The notes under the pieces: model-generated
Databases searched by the model: none
The model's input: the letters and a program-made list of their open reading frames with translations, nothing else
What the model was told of the DNA's origin: nothing
Translations under genes and position numbers: made by a program
Assembly: GCF_000003815.2 (NCBI RefSeq)
Contig: NW_023365791.1
Location: 86,958-150,957, forward strand
Origin: Branchiostoma floridae
Taxonomy: Eukaryota > Chordata > Leptocardii > Amphioxiformes > Branchiostomatidae
Length of the DNA stretch: 64,000 bases
Direction of reading: 5' to 3'
Part shown: in pieces, positions 1 to 28,025 of the stretch
Position numbering within the stretch: position 1 is the stretch's first letter
How the letters are laid out: each line of letters opens with the position of its first letter

Positions 1-17215
<17,215 letters not shown>

Positions 17216-17563
17216 GATGATAGAGATCGTCATTGATCACTGACCACATGAGAACGTAAAACGGAAAAGCGAATGTTTGTTGATTATTGTACACTGAGCA
17301 TTCAGGTATGAATCACTATAATAAATTTTAGATAAATGTCTCATTTATATCTAAGTCATATACTTCCAAATAGATTGTGATAAAATAGATTGTTTTGAGA
17401 ATTTAATAAGCTACATTGTTCATTATCTATACACTTGGTAGCGGTTAATGACGTCACGAGTCATGAATTCTGATGACCTGTGCCTTGGGCTGGAGAAACG
17501 GCTTTGTTGATTGGCTGTATCATGGTGGAAGCTCCTCAAGCGAAAGAAAAGCCGTTGATACAG

Positions 17564-17573
17564 TATAAAAAGG
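17564..17573 (+). promoter_or_regulatory. TATA box of a possible small plus-strand gene
   Basis: TATAAAAAGG is a consensus TATA box. It lies about 49 bases before the ATG at 17613 and would place a start site near 17594. It is 349 bases from the USP start codon, on the opposite strand. Confidence 0.5.
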
Positions 17574-17612
17574 CCGAAACCAGGACACAAGTGTGTGTTT
17601 CAACTACACACA

Positions 17613-17900
17613 ATGCACGTTTACTTTCTGCTTTGGAAGCAATTCCAGGGAAACCATCTCACAGAGACTCCGGTACAATGGCTGTTCACCGCGCTGTTCA
17701 CTGTCAGTGTGAAGACTGTGAATACTAGTAGCGCGCACATAGAAACTTGCGGCATCTCACCTATGGACAATGGCGGCCATCTTGAATTCAGTCAAACCTC
17801 ACGAGATCACGCGAGATCTCGCGATTTTAGCCCCGAGATTCAGTCAAACCTCACGAGATCACGCGATTTTAGCCCCGAGATTCAAGCAGATGCATGGTAG
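17613..17900 (+). CDS. Unrecognised 95-residue frame, possible intronless gene
   Basis: I do not recognise this protein. The frame runs from MHVYFLLWKQF to a TAG at 17898 and is followed by AATAAA at 17922. With the TATA box at 17564 this forms a complete, tightly spaced transcription unit without introns. The protein has a hydrophobic stretch (WLFTALFTVSV) and ends in a direct repeat, SRDFSPEIQ twice, which reflects a duplicated DNA segment at 17785-17881. The same DNA holds an overlapping 82-codon frame at 17480-17728. No family match is known to me, and the coding status rests only on the promoter and poly(A) signals. A non-coding transcript from the divergent USP promoter is an equally good reading. 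Confidence 0.3.
   Translation: MHVYFLLWKQFQGNHLTETPVQWLFTALFTVSVKTVNTSSAHIETCGISPMDNGGHLEFSQTSRDHARSRDFSPEIQSNLTRSRDFSPEIQADAW
17785..17881 (+). repeat. Duplicated CG-rich segment with TCTCGCGA core
   Basis: Two direct copies of a 44-53-bp unit starting TTCAGTCAAACCTCACGAG and ending TTTTAGCCCCGAGA. The first copy has nine extra bases creating the dyad CGCGAGATCTCGCG. Just upstream, GGCGGCCATCTTGAATTC carries a YY1-like motif. Confidence 0.75.
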
Positions 17901-18670
17901 CAAGCATCACATACGCACCTGAATAAAGTGTTGTTTAGAATAGGGTAGTCTTTTTGTGTAAAAATACATTTGAAAATGGTTTGCTTGTTAATTTGACATT
18001 TTTTGTCTACTAATTTCCAAATAAAGGTGCAAATATTAAGACCACTGACTGAGAACTGACTGTATTATATATAGTTAAGTAGAAAGTGCAACAATAATTG
18101 ACATTAAATATTTTGTCAAATATATTTATTATGACATGAATAAAAACACTGTACAGACGTTTCATTTAAGAAGTATGACTTTAGATACTTTAGTATAAGT
18201 TATTGAACCTATTGTCTACTTCATGGTGGTCCTATCCATGTGATCATAATAAAAGTCACTATAGAATAGTCTTTGTAGACCAACAGTTACACAATAAAAA
18301 CAATAAAACAAATTGATAATCGTGAAAACGTATCTAACAATCAGTAATGAATTGTTTCGGGTTGCTAATTTGGTGGCCATTGAAATAATATTGTAATAAA
18401 ATGTATACAATAACATTTTATGGTGTATTTCCCTCATCAAAGGGGAAAAGGCTACAAGCATCAGAGCTAGACTATATGTTCTTAAGTTATCTTACAAATG
18501 CTGCACAAATGTGGCCTATAAATTATGATATATCATTTAATAACATATTTTGAAACTGTTGAACTTTGTTCAGTTAAGCCACATAGTTTTTTGGCTCAAC
18601 AACAGAACCCTCATGCAGTGGTCAGGTAGACTGAGAGGATGCTACAGCAGGCATGGTACTACTACTAGTA

Positions 18671-18724
18671 CTAGGGGCCAGCCAGTTCCCAGTTCTCTTC
18701 AACTTTCAGCTGCTCTTGGGAGTC
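18671..18724 (-). CDS. Candidate terminal exon of an unidentified minus-strand gene
   Basis: A pyrimidine-rich tract ending gtcatcctggcag precedes an open 54-base phase-0 segment encoding DSQEQLKVEENWELAGP and a TAG stop. The composition (Glu, Gln, Lys, Trp) looks like real protein, unlike the surrounding AT-rich DNA. A minus-strand AATAAA lies downstream. I could not find its upstream exons between 18725 and 21549; they may fall in the 837-base gap at 20217-21053. I do not recognise the protein. Confidence 0.35.
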   Translation of the reverse strand, partial: DSQEQLKVEENWELAGP

Positions 18725-18958
18725 CTGCCAGGATGACAAAAAAGAATGATTAATCTACTGCTCAAAACAGTATTCTAAAAATACATGGCAACTTCTAACG
18801 TTACAATTCAAGGAAGCTATTACATACTATACACATACTATGTAGAATGGGATGAGGCTATATAGTCTTCAGTCTTTCATGGAAATCAGCAGAATAACTA
18901 ACACAGAACCGTGAGGGAACTGAACATTTGTCGAGATGAATACATAATGAATTAAAAA

Positions 18959-19002
<44 letters not shown>

Positions 19003-20216
19003 ATATTATTAATATTAATGATAACCAAACAAGATGCAAAACTCTTCAGTTTTTCCCTTTGTTTAAAATCACCTATATACACATTCTTTTATTTAGAGCA
19101 TATTTATCAGCCCTGTCAGTCTCCTTTCCTCTATATACTACTTACTTGTTACTTGATAAGGTCTATATACATTTATTTATCACTTGCGGCTTTCCTGGCT
19201 AAGAAAGTTTTCATGTCTTCAGAGCATGCCAATCATAATGCTATGCAGGTATATAAGCTATACTAAGACAATGATCATTTCTGCTATTTAAGCTTCTGCG
19301 TCTAGAAATAAGCCTTACTTCGAAAACTTTAGGCCATGCAATAACATGCCAGGCCCCCTGGGACAGAGAGTTCAGGCGCACTTTTCATGCCAAAAATCCA
19401 TGCATATTGCTCGCGACTAAAAATTTACGGCCGCGTCTAGAAAAAGTTCCTATGTAATAACGCGCCATGATGTGTCTGGAACCCACACAAAAATCCGCTA
19501 GTTCCAGAAAAAATTATGCAGTTAATTACAGACTAATTACTCCAAGACATCCTTGAGATCATTAGTCATCACCTCATGGCCTTGTAAAATTTTCAAAAAT
19601 TCATATCTCACCCGAAATTCGTCCTAGAAACCTCCGGTTTTTTGCATTCGGTAGGACGTCTTCTCCATTATTCAAAAAACAGCCAGTGCGCATGTCTAAA
19701 GCCCGCTCTCTTTCCCAGATCAGTCTGCAAGCTAGGCAAGGCATTAGTTCTACCGACCCTGGGGTCGAGATTTTCCCAGGTCACGTGGTACGATAATGAG
19801 CCAAGCTTTGCTCAGATCATCATCATCATATCCAAGATGGCGGCACCGGTTGTTCTATAGCAGGTTTCTATGTGATAGCGTCTAATGCCGCATTCCCTTA
19901 CGCGCAAATCTTTCCTTTAGAAATAACCCTTTTTCTTCTTCCGGAACGACGCAGAATGGAAGAAATAGAGGTGACTTTCAGCAAGTCAGGTTTCCGATGA
20001 GCCCAGCAGAAGTTTCCATGTGTCACTTATCACAATTTTGTGAGGCTTACTTTTCTCAATATGATAATGAAGTCAAAGTCAAACCAAGCATTCAGAGTTC
20101 AAGTATTCTACTTGAAAGGTAATCATTGCGCAAGTGTGCGCGCCCAGTGAGTCGTGCAGTTAGTAAAGTTACTAGTACTGGTCGGGGAAAACCAGTGGAA
20201 GATGAACTATATTTCA
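18725..20216. other. Spacer with CpG-rich promoter-like motifs
   Basis: No gene could be assigned. At 19828-19842 CCAAGATGGCGGC matches the YY1 initiator-type element, and at 19938-19945 CTTCCGGA is an ETS-type core. Fourteen bases after the latter, ATGGAAGAAATAGAG is followed by a GT, which could be a tiny first exon, but nothing downstream confirms it. Confidence 0.4.
18966..18999. repeat. (TA)n microsatellite
   Basis: An uninterrupted run of alternating T and A, about 34 bases. Confidence 0.95.
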
Positions 20217-21053
20217 NNNNNNNNNNNNNNNNNNNNNNNNNNNNNNNNNNNNNNNNNNNNNNNNNNNNNNNNNNNNNNNNNNNNNNNNNNNNNNNNNNNN
20301 NNNNNNNNNNNNNNNNNNNNNNNNNNNNNNNNNNNNNNNNNNNNNNNNNNNNNNNNNNNNNNNNNNNNNNNNNNNNNNNNNNNNNNNNNNNNNNNNNNNN
20401 NNNNNNNNNNNNNNNNNNNNNNNNNNNNNNNNNNNNNNNNNNNNNNNNNNNNNNNNNNNNNNNNNNNNNNNNNNNNNNNNNNNNNNNNNNNNNNNNNNNN
20501 NNNNNNNNNNNNNNNNNNNNNNNNNNNNNNNNNNNNNNNNNNNNNNNNNNNNNNNNNNNNNNNNNNNNNNNNNNNNNNNNNNNNNNNNNNNNNNNNNNNN
20601 NNNNNNNNNNNNNNNNNNNNNNNNNNNNNNNNNNNNNNNNNNNNNNNNNNNNNNNNNNNNNNNNNNNNNNNNNNNNNNNNNNNNNNNNNNNNNNNNNNNN
20701 NNNNNNNNNNNNNNNNNNNNNNNNNNNNNNNNNNNNNNNNNNNNNNNNNNNNNNNNNNNNNNNNNNNNNNNNNNNNNNNNNNNNNNNNNNNNNNNNNNNN
20801 NNNNNNNNNNNNNNNNNNNNNNNNNNNNNNNNNNNNNNNNNNNNNNNNNNNNNNNNNNNNNNNNNNNNNNNNNNNNNNNNNNNNNNNNNNNNNNNNNNNN
20901 NNNNNNNNNNNNNNNNNNNNNNNNNNNNNNNNNNNNNNNNNNNNNNNNNNNNNNNNNNNNNNNNNNNNNNNNNNNNNNNNNNNNNNNNNNNNNNNNNNNN
21001 NNNNNNNNNNNNNNNNNNNNNNNNNNNNNNNNNNNNNNNNNNNNNNNNNNNNN
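20217..21053. other. Assembly gap (837 N)
   Basis: Undetermined sequence. The long X-filled frames across it are artefacts. Confidence 0.99.
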
Positions 21054-21509
21054 CGAATCCCGGGAGTCGGGGGTTGTTTCTTTCTGTTCTAACTCGCCCC
21101 TCTGAATTTCTACATTACTACGTTTAACGTTAGTAACGTTATAGTAGCTTTCTTGGTAGCTTTTTGGAGGTATATATAGTGGAACTTCGGGGGAATGAGC
21201 TTCAGAAATTTTTCCCACAAAGGCAAGGTTGTAACGTTTTTTCTAAGACCCGCTGCTCCGCGCAATTGGAAGCTTGAAAAGGTTACTAATTTAACACCTT
21301 TTCATACCTTTATGCTTGGAAATTACGTTTTCCCATTCGATTCCAATAAAATCAACTCAAGCCTTTTCTTTTATTATTTTATCTTATTTGATTTATTCAT
21401 CTGTATGATTAAGAGGGATGCAGCTAGGGCTAAATAGGTGTGACCAATTGCGAAAAACGGGTCATATTTGGAGCCCTTATCTTTTTGCATCTCTGAGGTC
21501 CTCCACCCA

Positions 21510-21515
21510 TATAAG
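21510..21515 (+). promoter_or_regulatory. TATA-like element of SLC25A20 promoter A
   Basis: TATAAG lies 40 bases before the ATG of first exon A, so the 5' leader would be only about 10 bases long. The second first exon at 22217 has no comparable TATA box, which suggests that the two exons have different promoters. Confidence 0.4.
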
Positions 21516-21549
21516 GTACTGAAGGGCTTTCCTCTACTACTCAGCTGTC

Positions 21550-21642
21550 ATGGCGGACGTTAACCCGATAAAAGACTTCATCGCCGGCGGATTCGGTGGC
21601 GTGTGCCTTGTTTTCGCAGGGCATCCGCTTGATACAATCAAG
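21550..21642 (+). other. SLC25A20: SLC25A20 alternative first exon A
   Basis: Encodes [15 protein letters not shown], then [16 protein letters not shown], with donor AAG/gtaacg in phase 0. It has the same length (93 bases) and splice phase as exon B at 22217-22309, so only one of the two can serve as the start of a given mRNA. Confidence 0.85.
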
Positions 21643-24600
21643 GTAACGTTGCAAATACTATTTTACACAATATTTATCGCCCAGGATAGCTGTCGCTGCC
21701 TCTTCTGGCTTAGTATAGCCAATCTGGGCTAATGACCTTTCGGTAGAAGTTGCCGATGCGCTGTAGGTCAAGATGACGTAGCGCCTGTCTGATCAGGCCC
21801 CGCCCTCCCACCTTGTTGGATGGCTCCATTGGCTGCTGACAGTAAATTTACATCAAAATCCACAAAATTTGCATGATAATAACATCTACCCTCTGACCCC
21901 TACCCTGATACATCACTGTCCCCTTCTGGTTCACCCCTCCCCTCCCTGTCTGTCTGGAAAGCCGGCTCTTGACCACACTACGCTGGAGTGGTATATCGAC
22001 ATAGAAGCTTATCGACTTGATCTCGATCGATACCGCGATTCAGGAAACGTCTACGATATTTATTGAGCTTCTTCTGCGTCCCAACTACTACGCCGTGGGG
22101 TCTAATTTCCATTCACTTCGGTTTCACGTGTACGTCACGTGAACTGCATCTTACCGGCGTTCCTGTAACTTTTACTGTAAGGAGTCTCACATATAGTTCA
22201 GGACAGCTCTACAAAAATGTCTGATGTAAGCCCAGCTAAAGACTTTATAGCCGGTGGTTTTGGAGGAGTGTGCACTGTGGTAACAGGGCACCCACTTGAT
22301 ACCATCAAGGTAGGCACCTGTTTAAATGGTTGCAATCATATATGAAGAGTGTACAAACCCTTTTAGGTTGAACAGGTAGTTTTTAGTAAGTTTTTGCTTT
22401 GGTCTCCATGTCTAAGCCCTGACTTGTTAAATGTTTTAAGTGCCTAAACATCCGTGTACATTTACCACCAGTGTGACAGGTGTGAACAAGGTCAAAAGTA
22501 CATGGCCATTTGTGGGGTGTTGCTTTTGCTTTCTGATAAAGGATAACAGCATTCCATTCACAAAATACCAAAAGTCAATAGTTTGTAATGATCCCAAACA
22601 TTTATGTGGAGGAACTTTCAGAGAATCAGAAAAGAGGGGTTTTGTCATCATGGTTACATTGTCACTGGAAAAGTCAGTTTTTATGTTCCTATCCCAACTC
22701 CTTATCATTTAGGGCTTATTGATTCAAGAAACAACTTATTACATTGGTCTGTCCATTAATTAAGGGCACCATGTGGTACAATGTTTAATCACCAGTCTGC
22801 AGCAGGTTTACGTTTCATCACCCAGCAGCGATATCAGATTGGGTTGACACCAATCTGATATGACCGCTAGGTCATGATTGCAAGTACTAATAGTATATAC
22901 TCCAGGCAGATTTACTGGTGCCATTTGATAGTATCAAAGCTGGTCAAAGGGAGTCAGCCGGGCACTGGTAAATCTGCCTGGAGATACCTGGAAATACTTA
23001 CTTACTTTGGCCACTCCCAATACTTACTAGTGTCACTAAATGCATACAGGTGACTTCAGCTGTCAGCAAGGGCATTAAGATACAGAATATAATGCTACAT
23101 TTGTGATGCAAAGAAAACACAAATTTGTCTCAACTTATTCTGGTAGCACAGATGATAAGTCTAAACATAAAAATTGTATAATTCGTGTATACTTTATTGT
23201 TTGAAGTGCATCTTGCCTGACTACAATTGTGCTTTCAACATGTATTACTCATAGTATAGGCACAGCATTCATCAGTACTAATAGCAAGATGATCAAGTTG
23301 ATACAAAATTGTAATGAAGTCTTGTGTTGTGTTGTGTCTGCAGGTCCGTCTCCAGACCCAGCCCACCCCACCTCCAGGACAGGCCCCCAAGTTTGCAGGA
23401 GCATGGGACTGTGCCAGGCAGACAGTGATGAAGGAGGTAATATTTTATTTGCAGCTTTTATTCATAGCAGTACTAGTAACTGTATTGAAATATCAAAACT
23501 AAAAGTTTCCCTCTGTAAGTTACATACACTTAGCTCTGTTCATTCAAAATCAGCCAAACTGCTTCAGGTATTTTTATTCTCAAGTTTGATGATGACAGTA
23601 GTGATAAACTCTACTCAATTTGGAAATGCCTCAATATGATTTGTCATCAAACATAAACCTTTAGCTGTGGTCTTGTGACTCTTGTCTTATGTATTTTTGT
23701 GTGTATCTTAATCCCAGGGGTTCCGAGGCCTGTACAAGGGCATGGCAGCTCCGATTGTGGGCGTGTCCCCCATGTTCGCTGTATGTTTCTTCGGCTTTGG
23801 ACTTGGGAAAAAGTTGCAGGCAGGAGAGAAGACCAATGCTGAGTTGTCGTAAGTTTACTGTAATATTGTCTTCATCATTTAGCAGTTAGTATGTGCCTTT
23901 TGGCATTGACTCAAAGATTCTACTGTATGATATGCTTTTTGAGTACTAGATATGTAATGTTTTAAGAGAAGATATTATAATACTTTTATGGTAGGCTTCA
24001 GCCTTCATATAATCTTGCAAAATTTAGGAGAAGGTGCTATGTTCCCTCTTTTTTTTTATCTAATCCAGCTATAGTTTATGGTAGGTATAGTACATTTGTA
24101 TATCTGATAGCACCGATGATAGTCCACAACGTGTTCTTTCCCATCCTCTATCTTCGTGACAGGTACATACAGCTGTGGAATGCAGGTATGTTGGCAGGTG
24201 TCTTCACTACTGTCATCATGGCACCTGGTGAGCGCATCAAGTGCCTGCTGCAGGTAAGCCGTATTACTGTTCATTCCAGTGGGTAGAATCATCAGTTTAA
24301 TAAGTATATGCAAAACTTGGTCATATAGATATACCTCTTCATTAGCCTAACTGTATCCTCTCTTATGATATCTTTGAGTTCCATTTTTATGTTGTGTCTT
24401 CCTTTTGTCCTTGTTGTCCTTCTCTTTTTCCTTGTAACAACATCGCAAAGTCTCCACTACCTACTAATGTTGTATCCTTGCACCCTGTTTTATATTAGTA
24501 TATAGATTTTATAGAGACAAACTATCACCTGCTGTTGATCAAATGGCAGAGGGCATCTATAGAAAAGAGCTATTCTATAGTCAGTGTTGGAAAGCCTTTT

Positions 24601-26513
24601 TTTCCTGCATACCTACACTGTTGCAGGTTGTATTTTCAGTACTCTATCAACTGTACTTAAGTCTTGTGAGAGAATTAAATCTTAACATATTTGGTGTATG
24701 TTTGTTTTAGATCCAGGCTGATGCTGGGTCCAAGAAGTATGCTGGCCCGGTGGACTGTGCCAAGCAGCTGTACAGGGAAGGGGGGATCAGGAGTGTGTAC
24801 AGAGGGACAGCTCTCACACTGATGAGGGGTGAGTGGTTTATTTTGAACATTGTCTATCAAATTTTCTGTACATTCAGATGGACACTAGCATCTTATTGAC
24901 ATAGCCTAAGTTAGAACTTTACATTGTTTTTCAGATGTACCAGCAAGTGGAATGTACTTCATGAGCTACGAGATTCTGCAACGTAAACTGACACCAGAGG
25001 GGAAGACGTGAGTTGCTTTTTCCTTGACATTCATAACTGTCTTCAAGAGTAATTCTATCTAAAGATGGGAGTACAGGAGGTCTTGTGCATAATTTCTATT
25101 GAGTTATTTACATACATGATGTTGCCTTACATACAGGATGTTAATCTCCAAATAGATATTGCGGTGGCATAAGATAGTTTCATAAGCTGGCGAAGGAGTT
25201 TAGCCAGCTGAGGATTTTTAAAAAGTCCTTCCCCAGCGTGTGATACTATCATATGCCACCGAAAGATCTGCTTGGAGATTAACAGGAAGTGTCATGTGTT
25301 GCAGAAGCGCCTAGTGGGAAGGAAGTGATCAGATTTTGCTTTAATCAATTGTTCCCTATCTTTCATACAGGCGCAAAGATATGAGTGTAGGGAGGACACT
25401 GTTCGCTGGAGGTAAGTGCATTCAGCCATTTCAAGTTTGTAGTTTTTTAGAATGAAAGTTCTAAAACTGTTTTTAGAACAGATTTTGTTTAGAGCATGGG
25501 ATTCATATCCTACTTTGATTGTATTGTAGAGGAAGAAAAAAATTGGGAGATGAAAAGAACATTTTTAACATCAAGACCTTTCATTTTTCCACCCTAGGAA
25601 TGGCAGGAGTTTTTAACTGGATGGTGGCAATTGCGCCTGACACACTGAAGTCCCGCTTCCAGACAGGTAATATCATTCATTTAAAAGTTGTCATATTACT
25701 GTCCATTACATATTTCTTGTAAGAATTTTTTTTTATATAACAATGGGACGAGAGTACCCTGAGCCTGACTAAAATCGTGCTCCTAGCTGGGTCATTAACC
25801 CCAGCCAGCGAGAGATTGATTGTGTAAACACAGGCTAGGGACAAGACTTATTGTTGGTATTGTTTGTATTGCAGCTCCCGCTGGGAAGTACAGTGGTGTT
25901 GGTGATGTGTTACGGCACCTAGTCAGGGAGGAGGGGCCTCAGGCTCTGTTCAAGGGCGTGGCCCCCATTATGGTCAGGGCCTTCCCTGCTAATGCTGTGA
26001 GTACTGAATTCTGATGGATTTTAACTTCTTGCTGTCTGAGTAGTATTTTGGTCACTGAATTCGCTATATTTTCAAGGCCTGGCGACAGAGAAAAGAATAT
26101 GTCAGTTTCTCCATTTGAAATATTGTAGTAGATAAATGTCTGTTGACCCAGTCCAAACCTGCTATTGTATACCTCCATTGAAGTAGTGTACATGTCAAAG
26201 TTTTCAGCTTAGCATCTGAGTGATAAGTGTAGGTATTTCGCACATAAAAATGGCTGACAAACAAGAGAAGTGACTGACCTATTAAAATTTTGTCCAAGGC
26301 ATGTTATTCCCATAGCAATGCTTATGGAAAGGCTATCTATGATATCATGTAACTTTTCCCATGAACCATTCAAAGTAGAGTTGAAATCAAAGTCCTTTCA
26401 CCATATTCTGATTTATTTCATGATACAGTCCAAACCTCTTCTCTTTCCAGGCTTGTTTCCTTGGTTACGAGATGTGTATGAAGTTCCTCGACTGGCTGGC
26501 CCCTGGCTGGTAA
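21550..26513 (+). CDS. SLC25A20: Mitochondrial carnitine/acylcarnitine carrier
   Basis: Inner-membrane antiporter exchanging cytosolic acylcarnitine for matrix carnitine, which feeds fatty-acid oxidation. Exons: first exon 21550-21642 or 22217-22309, then 23344-23436, 23718-23848, 24163-24253, 24711-24828, 24935-25007, 25371-25411, 25598-25666, 25875-25996, 26451-26513. The joins total 297 residues, against about 301 in human. The three mitochondrial-carrier signatures are HPLDTIK (Pro about 26), APGERIK (about 127) and APDTLKS (about 227). The segments [33 protein letters not shown] and [14 protein letters not shown] are characteristic of this carrier rather than of ornithine or other SLC25 members. 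The protein ends FLDWLAPGW. The likely poly(A) signal is AATAAA at 27015. Confidence 0.96.
22217..22309 (+). other. SLC25A20: SLC25A20 alternative first exon B
   Basis: Encodes [15 protein letters not shown], then [16 protein letters not shown], with donor AAG/gtaggc. It differs from exon A at the N-terminus (A/S, N/S, I/A) and in the first helix (LVFA against TVVT). The intact reading frame and the mostly conservative changes argue against a pseudo-exon. Confidence 0.85.
22895..22985. repeat. MITE, divergent member of the CTCCAAGCAGA family
   Basis: CTCCAGGCAGATTTACTGG and the inverted CCAGTTTATC-side copy GTAAATCTGCCTGGAG flank the family core TAGTATCAAAGCTGG. It lies in SLC25A20 intron 1. 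Confidence 0.65.
25142..25281. repeat. MITE of the CTCCAAGCAGA family with 9-bp target duplication
   Basis: TAATCTCCAAATAGAT at the left and ATCTGCTTGGAGATTA at the right. The flanks ACAGGATGT (25133-25141) and ACAGGAAGT (25282-25290) match at 8 of 9 bases. It lies in SLC25A20 intron 6. Confidence 0.8.
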
Positions 26514-28025
26514 CAAGGAGAGATTGTCCACAATGCTGCAACCATGGCAACAGTGGAGAATGAATCAGCCAATCACATTAGTGGATGACTGACTGTGTCA
26601 GTCTATAATCAACCCATTATTGAGTAGGAGGGAAACTTGTCACAGCTTCCAATACTAGGCTGTGGACAGCACCAGACTGTGTAGAATGTTTTGGGGAATT
26701 TCAGATGGTTTTCAGTTATATGACAGGGACCATGCCATTGTCTCAGGAGCATGCAGGGGTGACAAAATAACACTTTTCGAAATGTTCCATTGTTATGTTT
26801 GTGGTCTTGCTGAATGGTCAGGGAAGTTGAACAAAAGTGATACAAATGTACTACTATGTGTTTCACTGGTATGATTTACATGCAGTGCCTATAATATAGA
26901 AGGGAGAAGCACTTTTGTCTCCACTAATAAATTCAGTACTATTGTGATGACTTCATTGCAGTGAGTGAAGACTGTACTTTGATTATTAGATAATGAACAT
27001 ATTGTATCCCTACCAATAAAGCTTCCCCAGGGATTTCTTGCCTTCTAATAAAATGCTATACATCCATGATATTCAAAGTATCCAGTAGTAGCTATGGGAG
27101 TAGTAGTCAAACCTCTGGTTATATTTTCTGATGTCAAAAAATGAGTCATGCTAATTTTGGTGTGTTATATGTATATAGGAGCCATATTAGATATAATTTT
27201 GGATAAACTTCTGTAAGGTGTTTGAAGGTGAGGGGCCGAGGGAAAGAGTGAAAATGCTGTTCTGTGAACATGCATTTTGAAATGAACTGGTATTATAAAC
27301 ACCATGACTGGCGAACTATATATAAATGTCCCCTGGATCTGATAGATACATGTAGTGTGACTGATAAAAGAATTCAATCAGGTGACCTCAATTTGTTTGG
27401 TTCTCAGAGTTATAAGGGAATGCTGCATACATGTACAAGACAGTGAACACAAACTTAGTACATTTGATTTATAGCACACTCGGTTCATGATGTTTTCTTC
27501 CTTGCCTGTCTCACATCATTTTATTGAAAGCTTTATGTCATAACCATGACATGTATTGAACAAATTGTAACTGTTCAGACAAATAAACATTTTGTCATCT
27601 GACTTGTATTCTGTTTGCAATATGTAGACATGGTCGAAATTATGACATATCCAAGTATAGAAAGCTATTGATGTAAGAAAAATGACACATTATGCGAAGT
27701 GAAGTGACAAAATCCGCTTTCCATTGAACTATACAGGATCTGTCAGAAAACGTCCTAAACATACATCTGCTTGGAGATTAGTTTTGTTTAGGCGTATCAC
27801 TGCAGGGTCGCGTAGTAATATATAGGTCGAAGGTCATACTCAGATATTCCCATTTACGGTTTAACAGCGAGTTTCACATCCTTTTGTCTTCTATTGCCAT
27901 CAGGTTTTTAGTAATATCATTATGTATAAAGCATTTACGTACTTCAAGACAACTTGAAGACAAGCTGCAACGTTACTACTTTTTGTATGTCGGATGTATA
28001 CAGACTTAGCACACCCGGAACTAAC
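26514..28025 (+). other. SLC25A20 3' UTR and spacer to XXYLT1
   Basis: Contains AATAAA at 27015-27020 and a second at 27581. A lone family end, CATCTGCTTGGAGATTA, lies at 27764-27780. No further exon was found. Confidence 0.6.

Larger units (their letters stand above)
17216..18670. other. USP upstream region and AT-rich spacer
   Basis: Apart from the TATA/ORF/AATAAA unit described separately, 17925-18670 is AT-rich and holds no convincing exon. A minus-strand AATAAA (TTTATT at 18126) could end the transcript of the candidate exon at 18671-18724. Confidence 0.5.

Noticed and set aside
19000-19266. Frame containing AAFLAKKVFMSSEH followed by a GT donor on the plus strand
   Set aside because: No acceptor with supporting context and no downstream partner exon was found; the neighbouring DNA is AT-rich spacer.
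20126-21218. Long frames of more than 300 codons across 20217-21053
   Set aside because: They consist of N-derived unknown residues and are artefacts of the gap.
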